From NCBI RefSeq assembly GCF_950097975.1, contig NZ_CATNHF010000012.1, positions 124,001 through 188,000 on the forward strand: a stretch of DNA of 64,000 nucleotides, given 5' to 3'. A program made the translations under genes and the position numbers. Position 1 is the stretch's first letter. Every line of letters begins with the position of its first letter. The DNA comes from Microbacterium sp. T2.11-28 (GTDB lineage Bacteria > Actinomycetota > Actinomycetes > Actinomycetales > Microbacteriaceae). The notes below the pieces were generated by a model. The model worked only from the letters and a program-made list of their open reading frames with translations, did no database searches and was not told the origin of the DNA. Shown here in pieces: positions 49,085 to 58,891 of the stretch.

Positions 49085-49761
49085 TCGTCGTCCTCGATGA
49101 GCAGCAGGGCGCGCAGCTGGGCGGCGTCGTCGACGATCGCCTGCGCCCCCTCGGACTCGTGCGGCCAGCTGAATCCCCAGCGGACGAAGATCACCGGCAC
49201 ATCGTGCACGGCGCCGCCCTCGATGTCGTGGTGACGGTCGCCGATGAGCACGGGACGGCTCGTGTCGACGCCCTTCTCGCGGAGCTGGCGGAGCGCCTCG
49301 GCGACGATGTCGGCCTTGGTGGCGAGCGTCTTCTCGTCGGGGGTGGCGCCGACGATCACGCGCAGGTGCGGGGCGAGCGCGAAGTGGTCCATGAGCACGC
49401 GGACCTGGTTCTCCGGCTTGGAGCTGGCCGTGGCCTGCGGGACGCCGGCGGCGTCGAGCTCGGCGATGAGCTCCCCGACGCCGGGGTAGAGGCGTGCGCC
49501 GGTGGCGTAGCCGTCCTTCTTGCCGATCTCGCGGTAGTAGGCCACGGCCTCCGAGGCGCGCGCGCCGGTCATGCCGACGTTCGCCTGGAACGAGTCGTAC
49601 AGCGGCGGGCCGATCCAGTGGACGAGCTCCTCACGGGTGGGTGCGGGGAGTCCGAAGTGGGTGAGCGCGATGGTGAGGCGGCGGAGGATGCCCTCGGACG
49701 CGTCGACCACGGTCCCGTCGACGTCCCACAGAATGCACGTCCACGGAGATCTGATCGTCAT
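49081..49761 (-). CDS. HAD-family hydrolase, phosphoglycolate-phosphatase-like
   Basis: This is a 226-residue HAD phosphatase. Motif I is WDVDGTVVD with the nucleophilic Asp, motif II is ASSKPE, and motifs III and IV are the conserved Lys and GDRHHDIEG. A helical cap (about 20-85) places it with PGP/beta-phosphoglucomutase-like enzymes. The substrate is a small phosphoester, probably 2-phosphoglycolate or similar. It ends in the acidic EDDE and overlaps the next downstream start by 4 bases. Confidence 0.9.
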   Translation of the reverse strand: MTIRSPWTCILWDVDGTVVDASEGILRRLTIALTHFGLPAPTREELVHWIGPPLYDSFQANVGMTGARASEAVAYYREIGKKDGYATGARLYPGVGELIAELDAAGVPQATASSKPENQVRVLMDHFALAPHLRVIVGATPDEKTLATKADIVAEALRQLREKGVDTSRPVLIGDRHHDIEGGAVHDVPVIFVRWGFSWPHESEGAQAIVDDAAQLRALLLIEDDE

Positions 49762-49853
49762 GCCTGCCAGCCTAGCCAGCGGGCCGACGGCACCGCCGCC
49801 CGCGAGGGCCGGGTCAGCGGGTCGGAACAGCCCCTGGCCGGAACAGATCCAGG

Positions 49854-50549
49854 TCAGAACAGACGGGGTGCGCCGGACTCGACGCCCTTCATGCCGTCGT
49901 AGTCGAGGGTCACGCAGCGGATGCCCCGGTCGGTGGCCAGCACCCGGGCCTGCGGCTTGATCTCCTGCGCCGCGAACACGCCGGTGACCGGCGCCAGATG
50001 CGGATCGCGCCCCAGCAGCTCGAGGTAGCGGGTGAGCTGCTCGACGCCGTCGATGTCGCCGCGACGCTTGACCTCGACGGCGATCGTGCCGCCCTCGGGA
50101 TTGCGCAGCAGCAGATCGACGGGGCCGATCGCGGTCGGGAACTCGCGCCGCACGAGGGTGAGGCCGTCGCCGATCACGTCGACCTGTTCGGCGAGCAGGC
50201 GCTGCAGGTCGGCCTCGACGCCGTCCTTCTGCAGGCCCGGATCGATCCCGAGCTCGTGGGAGGAGTCGTGGATCACCTCGTAGATGCGCACGAGCAGGGC
50301 GTCGCCGGTCTTGGCGTGGGTGACCCGCCAGTGCTCGATGACACCGGCCGACGCGGATTCGGCATCCGGCTCTTCGACGGTCAGCGTGCAGGGCGGACTC
50401 ATCCAGTTGAGCGGCTTGTACGAGCCGCCGTCGGAGTGCACGAGCAGCGACCCGTCTCCCTTGTGGACGAGAAGCCTGGTCGCCAGGGGCAGATGGGCGT
50501 TGAGCCGACCGGTGTAGTCGACGGAGCAGCGGGCGATCACGAGACGCAC
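49854..50549 (-). CDS. nucS: Endonuclease NucS (mismatch-specific)
   Basis: This is the actinobacterial/archaeal mismatch endonuclease replacing MutS-MutL. Its 231 residues have an N-terminal DNA-binding domain (about 1-115, [23 protein letters not shown]) and a C-terminal RecB-like nuclease. The nuclease active site includes GPVDLLLRN (Asp) and [13 protein letters not shown] (EVK). The protein ends in APRLF, the sliding-clamp binding peptide. All motifs are intact, so non-canonical mismatch repair should be functional. The start is an ATG with the usual MRLVIA opening. Confidence 0.96.
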   Translation of the reverse strand: MRLVIARCSVDYTGRLNAHLPLATRLLVHKGDGSLLVHSDGGSYKPLNWMSPPCTLTVEEPDAESASAGVIEHWRVTHAKTGDALLVRIYEVIHDSSHELGIDPGLQKDGVEADLQRLLAEQVDVIGDGLTLVRREFPTAIGPVDLLLRNPEGGTIAVEVKRRGDIDGVEQLTRYLELLGRDPHLAPVTGVFAAQEIKPQARVLATDRGIRCVTLDYDGMKGVESGAPRLF

Positions 50550-50628
50550 CCGACGAGCCTACCCGCCGCGTGCGACGTGTCTCCGGCGTCGCGTCCCTGG
50601 TCAGCCGCGCGTCGGGGAGGACGTCGGA

Positions 50629-51858
50629 TCAGTGGTGTCCGGCGCCCACCTTCGACCCGGCGATCGGCTTGGCCGCGCCGGAGGCCAGCCCCGACAGAGC
50701 GATGAGGCCGACGATGATCCACAGGGTGGAGAGGATGCCGATCTGGTGGCTGATCCAGCCGAGCACCGGCGGACCGCACAGGAAGGCGAGGTAGCCGATC
50801 GTCGCGGCCGCCGACACCGAGGCGGCGGCCTTGGCGGGGTCGTCGGCCGCGGCGGACATGCCCAGCGGGAAGCCGAGCGAGGCCCCCGCGCCCCACAGCG
50901 CGACGCCGATGAAGGCGATCGGGGTCGACGGGGCGAGGATGAAGAGGATGAGCCCCACGCCGGCGGCGACGGAGAGGATGCGGAGCGTCCACACCCGGCC
51001 GATGCGGTCCACGAGCGGGCCGCCGAGCATGCGGAAGACGGTCATCGCCACCGAGAAGACGGTGAGCGCGATCGCGCCCGTCGCCTCGGTCTCGTCGTGG
51101 CCGTCGACGACCGCGATGGTCAGCCAGTCGTTGGCGCTGCCCTCGGCGAAGGCCATGCCCAGCATGATGACGCCGATCGCGTAGGTGCGCGGGTCGCGCC
51201 ACACCACGAGCATGGCGCGGAAGCGCTCGCCGCGGGTGAGCTCGGGCGCATCCTCGGCGGGGGCGCCGTCGTGCGCCGGCACGTACGCCAGCGCGATGAG
51301 CCCCGCCGCGAGCACGACCAGTCCCGCGATCCACAGGTGCCAGGCGACCCCGACGCCCCACGCGGCCATCGCGACGCCGACCCCGGCGCCGGCGACGGTA
51401 CCGAGGCTGAAGAAGGCGTGGAACATCGGCATGAGGGTGCGCTCGAAGCTCTGCTCGACCGCCGCCGCCTCGACGTTCATCATCACGTCGGTGCTCGCCA
51501 TGCCGAGCCCCATGAGCGACAGCCCGACGGCAGTGATCGCGTACGACTCGGCGAACTGCACCCCGAAGCCGGTGATCAGCACGCCGACACCGAAGGTCGA
51601 GATCGTGAACAGCATCCCGCGGCGCGAGCCCCACCGGGCGACGATGACGTTGGCCAGCGACAGGCCGACGATCGAGGCGACGCCCATCACGAAGAGCAGG
51701 ATGCCGACCCCGAAGTCGTCGATCGACAGGGTGGCCTTGACGGAGGGCAGGCGCGAGGCCCACGACGCGAAGCCGAGGCCCGTGACGAAGAAGATCGCGA
51801 AGATGGCGGTGCGCCAGTGGACCAGTTGCGCGCGCGTCAGGGTGTTGCTCACCGCCAC
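50629..51858 (-). CDS. Major facilitator superfamily transporter
   Basis: This is a 409-residue MFS protein with twelve predicted helices, two six-helix halves and a central charged loop (about 200-225). Signature segments are FFVTGLGFASWASRLPSVK and the loop ARWGSRRGM. It resembles the YbjJ-like MFS group, whose substrates are often sugars or drugs. The start is a GTG at 51858; a second GTG six bases on is possible. It is divergent from a LacI regulator with a shared operator, so it is probably controlled by it. Confidence 0.9.
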   Translation of the reverse strand: MAVSNTLTRAQLVHWRTAIFAIFFVTGLGFASWASRLPSVKATLSIDDFGVGILLFVMGVASIVGLSLANVIVARWGSRRGMLFTISTFGVGVLITGFGVQFAESYAITAVGLSLMGLGMASTDVMMNVEAAAVEQSFERTLMPMFHAFFSLGTVAGAGVGVAMAAWGVGVAWHLWIAGLVVLAAGLIALAYVPAHDGAPAEDAPELTRGERFRAMLVVWRDPRTYAIGVIMLGMAFAEGSANDWLTIAVVDGHDETEATGAIALTVFSVAMTVFRMLGGPLVDRIGRVWTLRILSVAAGVGLILFILAPSTPIAFIGVALWGAGASLGFPLGMSAAADDPAKAAASVSAAATIGYLAFLCGPPVLGWISHQIGILSTLWIIVGLIALSGLASGAAKPIAGSKVGAGHH

Positions 51859-51865
51859 AGCCTAC

Positions 51866-51877
51866 CGAATCGATTCG
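51866..51877. promoter_or_regulatory. Palindromic LacI-type operator
   Basis: CGAATCGATTCG is a perfect 12-base palindrome with the central CG typical of LacI-family sites. It lies in the 52-base spacer between the divergent MFS and LacI genes, eight bases from the MFS start. Binding is inferred. Confidence 0.7.
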
Positions 51878-51910
51878 ACGACCGAAATCCCACGGGTTAC
51901 GATCGAGGCG

Positions 51911-52963
51911 ATGAACAGCCGCCGCGCCACCATCGCCGACGTCGCCCGCGAGGCGGGCGTCTCGCCGTCGACCGCGTCCGTCGTGTTCTCGGGCAAGACG
52001 CCGGTCTCGGATGCCACGCGTGCCCGCGTGCTCGACGCCGCCGCCGCCCTCGGCTACACCGGACCCGACCCGCTCGCGGCTTCGCTGCGGCGAGGACGCA
52101 GCGGCATCGTCGGCGTGCTCCAGCGCGGCCCCCTCGGCATCGCGTTCACCGATCCGGTGCAGCGCACGACCATGGACGGCCTCGCCGACGCCGTCGCCTC
52201 GGTCGATGCCAGCCTCCTCCTGCTGCGGCCGGTGCCGGGCGGGCCGGTAGGCGACTCCGGCACCGCTCCCGGCCCCGCGACGGGCGCGGCGACGCTGGCG
52301 ACCGTCCCGCTCGACGCCGCCGTGCTGATCGGCACCATCCCCGAGGCCGCCGCCGATGTGGCGGCCCTGCGTGCGCGAGGCGTGCCCGTCGTCGTGATCG
52401 AAGGCGACGCCGGCGAGGGGGTGCCGCGGATCGGGCTCGACAACCACGACGCCGAGCGCTGCCTCGCCGAGCACGTGCGCCGCCTCGGGCACACCGACGT
52501 GGCGATCGTGACCCTGCGGAGCGAGCTCAACGTCACGCACGACCGGCTCGGCGGCGCCCGCGACGTCTTCCCCGACGCGCCCGCCTTCGCCACCCTGGCC
52601 AGCTCGATCGACGAGGGCCTGCGCGTCGGACGCCAGGTGTTCGCCGCCGGGCGCCCCACCGCCGTGCTCGCGCAGAGCGACCTGCTGGCGGCCGGCGTCA
52701 TCCGCGCCGCCGAGGAGGCGGGGCTGTCCGTGCCGGGGGACGTGAGCGTCGCGGGCTTCGACGGCGTGCCCGTCGACGGCCTCGCCCCGTACGAGCTCAC
52801 CACGATGGTCCAGCCCGCCGTCGAGAAGGGACGCGCGGCCGGCGCGGCGGTGGTCGCCATGCTCCTCGGCGAGCAGCCCGCGTCCGTGACCTTCACGAGC
52901 GTCTTCCGCGCGGGCAACACCACCGGTCCGGTGCCGGAGTCCCGCGGGGTCTCGCCCCGGTAG
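51911..52963 (+). CDS. LacI-family transcriptional regulator
   Basis: This is a 350-residue repressor. The N-terminal helix-turn-helix (about 6-27) has RATIADVAREAGVSPSTASVVFSG and the hinge helix with DPLAASLRRG. A periplasmic-binding-protein-like effector domain fills the rest, with VSVAGFDG near the C-terminus. The conserved Ala of the recognition helix is followed by VVFSGK rather than the usual VSRVLN. It starts at ATG 51911. It likely represses the divergent MFS gene and itself through the palindrome between them. Confidence 0.93.
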   Translation: MNSRRATIADVAREAGVSPSTASVVFSGKTPVSDATRARVLDAAAALGYTGPDPLAASLRRGRSGIVGVLQRGPLGIAFTDPVQRTTMDGLADAVASVDASLLLLRPVPGGPVGDSGTAPGPATGAATLATVPLDAAVLIGTIPEAAADVAALRARGVPVVVIEGDAGEGVPRIGLDNHDAERCLAEHVRRLGHTDVAIVTLRSELNVTHDRLGGARDVFPDAPAFATLASSIDEGLRVGRQVFAAGRPTAVLAQSDLLAAGVIRAAEEAGLSVPGDVSVAGFDGVPVDGLAPYELTTMVQPAVEKGRAAGAAVVAMLLGEQPASVTFTSVFRAGNTTGPVPESRGVSPR

Positions 52964-53003
52964 ACTGGACGTCCGACCCCCGCGAACCCGTCTGGAGGCC
53001 AGA

Positions 53004-55943
53004 TTGCTCGTGCTCCTGGCTGCGTTCGCGGTGATACCGCTGGCGCTGCCGTGGCTGGTGGGGCGGATCGGGTCGAGGGCGTTCTTCGTCGCCGCGGTCG
53101 TGCCGATCGCCGCGTTCGCCCATGCCGTCCTGCAGGCGCCGGCCGTCTTCGCGGGCGAGGCGCCGTTCGAGTCGTTCGCGTGGATCCCGTCGCTGGGCAT
53201 CGATCTGTCCATGAAGATGGACACCCTCGGGTGGATCATGACGCTCATCGTCACCGGCGTCGGCGCGCTCGTGATGGTCTACTGCCGCTGGTACTTCGAC
53301 GGCAAGAAGGACGGCGTCGGGCTCTTCTCGGCCGTCCTCCTCGCCTTCGCCGGGGCCATGTACGGCCTCGTGCTCACCGACGACCTCATCGTGCTCGTCA
53401 TGCTGTGGGAGGTCACGAGCGTCCTGTCGTACCTGCTGATCGGCTTCTACCACGCGCGCGGCGCGAGCCGCCGTGCCGCTCTGCAGGCGCTGCTGGTGAC
53501 GACGCTCGGCGGGCTCGTGATGTTCGTCGGCGCGGTGATGGTCGTCGTCCTCTACGGCACCACGAGTCTCACCGAGATCCTGTCGGCGGCGCCGCCGGTC
53601 GGCGTGGCCCACGGCGCCGATCAGGGCCTGCTCCTGAACATCGCGATCGTGTGCCTGCTGGTGGGCGCGCTCAGCAAGTCCGCGATCTTCCCCTTCCACT
53701 TCTGGCTGCCCGGCGCGATGGCGGCGCCCACGCCCGTGAGCGCCTACCTGCACGCGGCCGCGATGGTGAAGGCGGGCATCTACCTCATCGCCCGCCTGGC
53801 GCCGGCGTTCGCCGACAGTGAGCCGTGGCGGCCGATCATCCTCTCGCTCGGCCTGTTCACGATGCTCCTCGGAGGCATCCAGGCATTGCGCGAATCGGAC
53901 CTCAAGCGCGTGCTCGCCTTCGGGACGGTGAGCCAGCTCGGCATGCTCACCGTGGTCCTCGGCTACGGCGAGCGCAACACGGCGCTGGCCGGCCTCGCCC
54001 TCCTCGTCGGCCATGCGCTGTTCAAGTCCTCGCTCTTCCTCGTCGTCGGCGTCATCGACCGTCAGCTCAACACCCGAGACGTCGGCGAGCTGTCGGGGGT
54101 CGGCCGCCAGGCCCCGACGCTCGCGGCGTTCTCGATCATCGCCGTGGCCTCGATGGTCGGCGTCGCCCCGACGGTCGGGTTCGTCGCGAAGGAGGCCACG
54201 CTCACCGCGCTCCTGGAAGGCGGCGCCGCCCCGCTGGCCCTGGCCCCGCTCATCGGCATCGTGCTCGGCTCCGTGCTGACCACCGCCTACGGCATCCGCT
54301 TCGTCTGGGGAGCCTTCTGGACGAAGAAGGACGCCGCCGGCGATCGGATGCCCGCCACGCCCTGGCCCGATCCGCCGCTCGGCTTCCTGGCGGCGCCGGT
54401 GCTGCTGAGCGGACTCACGGTGGTCGCCGGCATCGCCTCGCCGTTGCTCGACGCCGCGCTGGCCGGCTACGCCGACACCATGCCCGAGGCGGGCGACGCG
54501 TATCCGTACCACCTCGCCCTCTGGCACGGGCTCGAGCCGGCCCTGTTCCTGTCGCTCGGCTCCATCGCCGCCGGCGCCGCCCTCTTCTGGCTCGTGCAGC
54601 GCACGCAGTGGCACTCGCGCGTGCTCCCCTTCACCGCCGCCGACGGCTACAACGCCGTGCTGCGCGGCATCGCGAAGGTCGCGGTGTGGACCACGACCTT
54701 CACGCAGCGCGGCTCGCTGCCGGTGTACGTCGGCACGATCTTCGTCGTCTTCGTGGCGGCCGAGGGCACGGCGCTGCTCGCGAGCCCCTCCTGGCAGATC
54801 AGCCTCGAGGCGTGGCAGACGCCGATGCAGCTCGTCGTGGCGCCGATCATGATCCTCGCCGGCTTCGTCGCGGTGCGGGCGCGCAAGCGCTACACCGGCG
54901 TCGTGCTCGTGTCGGTCACGGGCCTCGGCATGGTCCTGCTGTTCGCCACCAGTGGCGCGCCCGACCTCGCTCTCACCCAGATCCTCGTCGAGACGGTGAC
55001 CCTGGTCGCGTTCGCCCTGGTGCTGCGCCGCATTCCCGCGCGGCTGGGCGAGCACAACGCGTCGGTGCTGCCGGTCGCCCGCGCGGTCATCGCCGTCGCG
55101 GTCGGCGCGACCATGGCGCTCATCGCGATCGTCGCGACCGGCGCGCGCGTGGCCGAGCCGATCTCGCAGCGCTTTCCGGAGCTCGCCTACGAGCTCGGGC
55201 ACGGCAAGAACGTCGTGAACGTCGCGCTCGTCGACCTGCGCGGCTGGGACACGATGGGCGAGCTGTCGGTGCTGATCCTCGCGGCGACCGGCGTGGCCTC
55301 CCTCGTCTTCGTCACCCACCGCTCCGATCTGCTCTCGCGCACCATCTCGTCGCTGCCGACGGGGGCCACCCGCACCCGCCGTCCCCTCATCGAGACGGTC
55401 GACGGACCGCGCCCGCGGGCCTCGGCGCCGGGGAGCACCCGTCAGGCCTGGCTCGTCGGCGGACAGCGCGTGCGTCCCGAGAACCGGGCGATCATGCTCG
55501 AGGTGATCGTCCGGATCCTCTTCCACACGATCATCGTCGTCTCGATCTACCTGCTGTTCGCCGGGCACAACCTGCCCGGCGGCGGCTTCGCCGGCGGTCT
55601 GGTGGCCGGGATGGCGCTCGTCATGCGCTACGTCGCGGGCGGCCGCTACGAGCTGGGCGCTGCCGCGCCGACGGATGCCGGACGCCTGCTCGGGGCGGGG
55701 ATGACGCTCGCCGTCGCGTGCGCCGTCGTGCCGCTGCTGTTCGGCGCGGCGCCCCTCACGAGCACGTTCTGGGAGGCGGACATCCCGGTCCTGGGGCACG
55801 TCGAGTTCGTCACCTCGACACTGTTCGACGTCGGCGTCTACCTGGTCGTCGTCGGGCTCGTCCTCGACGTGCTCCGCTCCCTCGGCGGCGAGGTCGACCG
55901 CCAGGCGCAGGAGCTGCGCGAGCGGGGGGTGGTCGTGTCGTGA
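53004..55943 (+). CDS. mrpA: Mrp/CPA3 Na+/H+ antiporter subunit A (A-B fusion)
   Basis: This is the largest subunit of the Mrp secondary antiporter complex, homologous to complex I NuoL. Its 979 residues carry about twenty membrane helices. The NuoL-like core includes WEVTSVLSYLLIGFYH (glutamate) and FPFHFWLPGAMAAPTPVSAYLHAA (conserved Lys/His region). The last ~155 residues (from about 823) form the MrpB domain (AIMLEVIVRILFHTIIVVSIYLLFAGHNLPGGGF), so A and B are fused. The start is TTG 53004, with TGGAGG at 52993. It leads the operon mrpA-C-D-E-F-G, with 4-base overlaps down the line. Confidence 0.95.
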   Translation: MLVLLAAFAVIPLALPWLVGRIGSRAFFVAAVVPIAAFAHAVLQAPAVFAGEAPFESFAWIPSLGIDLSMKMDTLGWIMTLIVTGVGALVMVYCRWYFDGKKDGVGLFSAVLLAFAGAMYGLVLTDDLIVLVMLWEVTSVLSYLLIGFYHARGASRRAALQALLVTTLGGLVMFVGAVMVVVLYGTTSLTEILSAAPPVGVAHGADQGLLLNIAIVCLLVGALSKSAIFPFHFWLPGAMAAPTPVSAYLHAAAMVKAGIYLIARLAPAFADSEPWRPIILSLGLFTMLLGGIQALRESDLKRVLAFGTVSQLGMLTVVLGYGERNTALAGLALLVGHALFKSSLFLVVGVIDRQLNTRDVGELSGVGRQAPTLAAFSIIAVASMVGVAPTVGFVAKEATLTALLEGGAAPLALAPLIGIVLGSVLTTAYGIRFVWGAFWTKKDAAGDRMPATPWPDPPLGFLAAPVLLSGLTVVAGIASPLLDAALAGYADTMPEAGDAYPYHLALWHGLEPALFLSLGSIAAGAALFWLVQRTQWHSRVLPFTAADGYNAVLRGIAKVAVWTTTFTQRGSLPVYVGTIFVVFVAAEGTALLASPSWQISLEAWQTPMQLVVAPIMILAGFVAVRARKRYTGVVLVSVTGLGMVLLFATSGAPDLALTQILVETVTLVAFALVLRRIPARLGEHNASVLPVARAVIAVAVGATMALIAIVATGARVAEPISQRFPELAYELGHGKNVVNVALVDLRGWDTMGELSVLILAATGVASLVFVTHRSDLLSRTISSLPTGATRTRRPLIETVDGPRPRASAPGSTRQAWLVGGQRVRPENRAIMLEVIVRILFHTIIVVSIYLLFAGHNLPGGGFAGGLVAGMALVMRYVAGGRYELGAAAPTDAGRLLGAGMTLAVACAVVPLLFGAAPLTSTFWEADIPVLGHVEFVTSTLFDVGVYLVVVGLVLDVLRSLGGEVDRQAQELRERGVVVS

Positions 55944-56476
55944 CCGCCTCCCTCATCCTCATCGTCATCATGGGCGCCCTCTTCGCCGCCGGCGTCTACG
56001 CGATGCTCGAGCGCAGCCTCACCCGCGTGCTCATCGGCTTCCTGCTGCTGGGGAACGCGGCCAACCTGTTCCTGCTCGTGGTCATGGGAGAGCCGGGCGT
56101 CGCCCCGTTCTTCGGCGCCGCCGACTCGCCGGACGAGATGAGCGACCCGCTGCCGCAGGCCCTCACCCTCACCGCGATCGTCATCACCTTCGCGGTGTCG
56201 GCGTTCCTCCTCGCGCTCATCTACCGCTCCTGGCAGCTGGGACAGGCCGACACGGTCGAGGACGACGAGGCCGACCTGGCGCTGCGCGAACGCGACGCCG
56301 AGGACCAGGACACGATGGGCGACGAGATCACCGACGAGGACGACGACGCGACCACAGACTTCATCGGCACCGACACGGCCCCGATCGTCGTGCTGCACCA
56401 CCGCGACCTCGACGCCATCCGCGACGACGCACCGACCGATTCGCCGCGGAACCCGACGAGCGGAGACGACCGATGA
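55940..56476 (+). CDS. mrpC: Mrp antiporter subunit C
   Basis: This is a NuoK-like subunit of 178 residues. Three membrane helices (about 3-22, 28-48, 70-95) include YAMLERSLTRVLIGFLLLGNAANL. The C-terminal ~75 residues are an acidic, cytoplasmic extension (DTVEDDEADLALRERDAEDQ) longer than in most MrpC proteins. Its GTG start overlaps the mrpA stop (GTGA). Confidence 0.94.
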   Translation: MTASLILIVIMGALFAAGVYAMLERSLTRVLIGFLLLGNAANLFLLVVMGEPGVAPFFGAADSPDEMSDPLPQALTLTAIVITFAVSAFLLALIYRSWQLGQADTVEDDEADLALRERDAEDQDTMGDEITDEDDDATTDFIGTDTAPIVVLHHRDLDAIRDDAPTDSPRNPTSGDDR

Positions 56477-58035
56477 GCGCCCTCGTCCCGCTGCTGGTGG
56501 CGCTGCCCCTGCTGGGCGCGGCGATCGCGCTCATCTTCGGACGCCAGCGCAAGGTGCAGGTCGGCGTCTCGACGATCACCCTGACGCTGGTCCTCGCGAT
56601 CGCCGCCGTGCTGCTGTACGCGGTGGACTCGTCGGGCAAGGCGATCGCCGTGTCGGTCGGCGGCTGGCCGATCCCGTTCGGCATCGTCCTCTACGTGGAC
56701 CGGCTGTCGGCGCTGCTCGTCGTCGTCTCCAGCATCGTCCTGCTCGCCGTCCTGCTCTTCTCGGTCGGGCAGGGAGCGGCCGACGGCGACGACGAGACGC
56801 CCGTCACGATCTTCCACCCGTCGTACCTCATCCTCGCGGGCGGCATCTTCAACGCGTTCATCGCCGGAGACCTCTTCAACCTCTACGTCGGCTTCGAGAT
56901 CCTGCTGGTCGCCTCGTACGTGCTGATCACGCTCGGCTCCACGGAGTCGCGCATCCGCACCGGCGTGGTCTACATCGTCGTCTCGCTCGTGTCCTCGATC
57001 CTCTTCCTCGCGGCCATCGCCGCGATCTACGGCGCGCTCGGCACCGTCAACATGGCGCAGCTGGCCGAGCGGATGTCGGAGCTGCCGCAGGACGTGCAGC
57101 TCGTGCTCCACCTCATGCTGCTGCTGGCCTTCAGCATCAAGGCCGCGGTCTTCCCGCTGTCGTTCTGGCTGCCCGACTCGTACCCGACGGCGCCCGCGCC
57201 GGTCACGGCGGTCTTCGCGGGCCTGCTGACCAAGGTCGGCGTCTACGCGATGATCCGCACCGAGACGCAGATCTTCCGCGACAACGACGTCAACACGCTG
57301 CTGCTGATCGTGGCGCTCGCGACCATGATCGTCGGCGTGCTCGGCGCCGTCGCGCAGGCGGAGCTCAAACGCATCCTGTCGTTCACCCTCGTCAGCCACA
57401 TCGGCTACATGGTGTTCGGGCTCGCGGTGGCGACCCCGGCGGCCCTTGGCGCCACGATCTACTACATGATCCACCACATCGTGGTGCAGACGACCCTGTT
57501 CCTGGCCGTGGGACTGGTCGAGCGCCGCGCCGGATCGACGTCGATCCTCAAGGTCAAGGGACTCATGCGCGCCGCGCCCGTGATCGCGGTGCTCTACTTC
57601 ATCCCCGCGATCAACCTCGGCGGCCTCCCGCCGTTCTCGGGCTTCATCGGCAAGTTCGCACTGTTCGACGCCGCCGCGCAGGTCGGCACGCCGCTCATGT
57701 ACGCGCTGATCGTCGGGGGCATCGTCACCTCGCTCCTCACGCTCTACGCCCTCATGCGCGCGTGGAACCTGTCGTTCTGGCGGGAGGACGAGGAGCAGGG
57801 CGACGAGGGCGACGCCCCCGACCGCATCTCGTACCTCGGCGGAGCGCCCGCGGCGACGACCACGACCGAGCGGCGCGTCATCCCGCGCATCATGACCCTG
57901 GCCACCGCCGGCATGGTCGCCGTCACCGTCGCCCTGACCGTCTTCGCCGGGCCGCTCTACCAGCTGTGCGCGAGCATCGGGGAGGCGCTGCAGGATCCGG
58001 TGATCCTCGTCGAGATCGCGGAGGAGGCGCCATGA
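56473..58035 (+). CDS. mrpD: Mrp antiporter subunit D
   Basis: This is a NuoM/NuoN-like proton-translocating subunit with 520 residues and about fourteen helices. Key segments are NLYVGFEILLVASYVLI (conserved Glu), FPLSFWLPDSYPTAPAPVTAVFAGLLTKVG (Lys) and LSFTLVSHIGYMVFGLA. ATGA overlaps join it to mrpC and mrpE. It pairs with MrpA to move Na+ out and H+ in at alkaline pH or under salt stress. Confidence 0.95.
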   Translation: MSALVPLLVALPLLGAAIALIFGRQRKVQVGVSTITLTLVLAIAAVLLYAVDSSGKAIAVSVGGWPIPFGIVLYVDRLSALLVVVSSIVLLAVLLFSVGQGAADGDDETPVTIFHPSYLILAGGIFNAFIAGDLFNLYVGFEILLVASYVLITLGSTESRIRTGVVYIVVSLVSSILFLAAIAAIYGALGTVNMAQLAERMSELPQDVQLVLHLMLLLAFSIKAAVFPLSFWLPDSYPTAPAPVTAVFAGLLTKVGVYAMIRTETQIFRDNDVNTLLLIVALATMIVGVLGAVAQAELKRILSFTLVSHIGYMVFGLAVATPAALGATIYYMIHHIVVQTTLFLAVGLVERRAGSTSILKVKGLMRAAPVIAVLYFIPAINLGGLPPFSGFIGKFALFDAAAQVGTPLMYALIVGGIVTSLLTLYALMRAWNLSFWREDEEQGDEGDAPDRISYLGGAPAATTTTERRVIPRIMTLATAGMVAVTVALTVFAGPLYQLCASIGEALQDPVILVEIAEEAP

Positions 58036-58625
58036 CCCCGCAGTCGCTTACCCCGAAGGCCGTGGCCGTCACCGTCTGGCGCCAGCTGCCGTTCTTCATC
58101 TGGCTGATCGCGCTGTGGATGCTCCTGTGGGGGCAGTTCACGGTGCTGTCCTTCCTCACGGGCCTGGCGGTCGCGGTCGTCGTGACACGCGTGTTCCGCC
58201 TGCCGCCGGTGGAGCTGTCGGGCCGCGTGAACCTCTGGTGGGGACTCGTGTTCGGGCTCGAGTTCGTGCTCTCGCTCGTGCGCGGGTCGCTGACCGTCGC
58301 GTGGCAGGTGCTCGACCTGCGGCGTCAGCCGGGCACCGCGATCATCGCGGTGCCGCTGGTCACCGACGACGACCTGATCATGACGCACGTCGGCGTCACG
58401 GCATCCCTCATCCCGGGCTCCCTGATCGTCGACATCGACCGCGACCGCCGCATCCTCTACCTGCACGTGATCGGCGTGCGCGATGCCTCGCAGGTCGAGG
58501 CGCAGCGGCGGTCCGTGCAGCACTGGGAGGAGCGGATCGTCCGCGCCGTCGGCTCGCGCGCCCAGGTGGAGGCCATGCGGCAGGCGCTGGACTCCCGCGT
58601 GGGCGAGAGGAGGTTCGCCGGATGA
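58032..58625 (+). CDS. mrpE: Mrp antiporter subunit E
   Basis: This is a 197-residue subunit. Two or three membrane helices lie at about 19-58, then a cytoplasmic domain with the family segment TAIIAVPLVTDDDLIMTH, SLIPGSLIVDID and YLHVIGV. A C-terminal helix-rich tail extends beyond the usual length. It overlaps mrpD and mrpF by 4 bases each. Confidence 0.93.
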   Translation: MTPQSLTPKAVAVTVWRQLPFFIWLIALWMLLWGQFTVLSFLTGLAVAVVVTRVFRLPPVELSGRVNLWWGLVFGLEFVLSLVRGSLTVAWQVLDLRRQPGTAIIAVPLVTDDDLIMTHVGVTASLIPGSLIVDIDRDRRILYLHVIGVRDASQVEAQRRSVQHWEERIVRAVGSRAQVEAMRQALDSRVGERRFAG

Positions 58626-58891
58626 GCGTGCTGCTGGCCGTCGTCTACATCGTCTTCGCCGTCTCGGCCCTGCTGACGGTGTGGCGGATCATCGTCGGAC
58701 CCTCGATCCTCGACCGCGCCGTCGCATCCGATGTGCTGCTGACGCTCATCATGTGCGTGCTCGGGGCCGAGATGGCGCTGAACCACCACACCCGCACCCT
58801 GCCGCTGCTGCTGATCGTCGCCGCGGTGGGCGTGTTCGGATCGATCTCGATCGCCCGCTTCGTGGCCCGGCGCGACGGGGTGACGCGATGA
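58622..58891 (+). CDS. mrpF: Mrp antiporter subunit F
   Basis: This is an 89-residue, three-helix membrane subunit. The conserved WRIIVGPSILDRAVASDVL segment, with the GP and DR motif, follows the first helix. The last helix ends in a short basic tail. It overlaps mrpE and mrpG by 4 bases. Confidence 0.94.
   Translation: MSVLLAVVYIVFAVSALLTVWRIIVGPSILDRAVASDVLLTLIMCVLGAEMALNHHTRTLPLLLIVAAVGVFGSISIARFVARRDGVTR

Noticed and set aside
53825..56476. An 883-codon frame within mrpA in another frame
   Set aside because: Only its last part (from 55940) is real, as MrpC; the rest is an Arg/Ala/His-rich shadow of MrpA.
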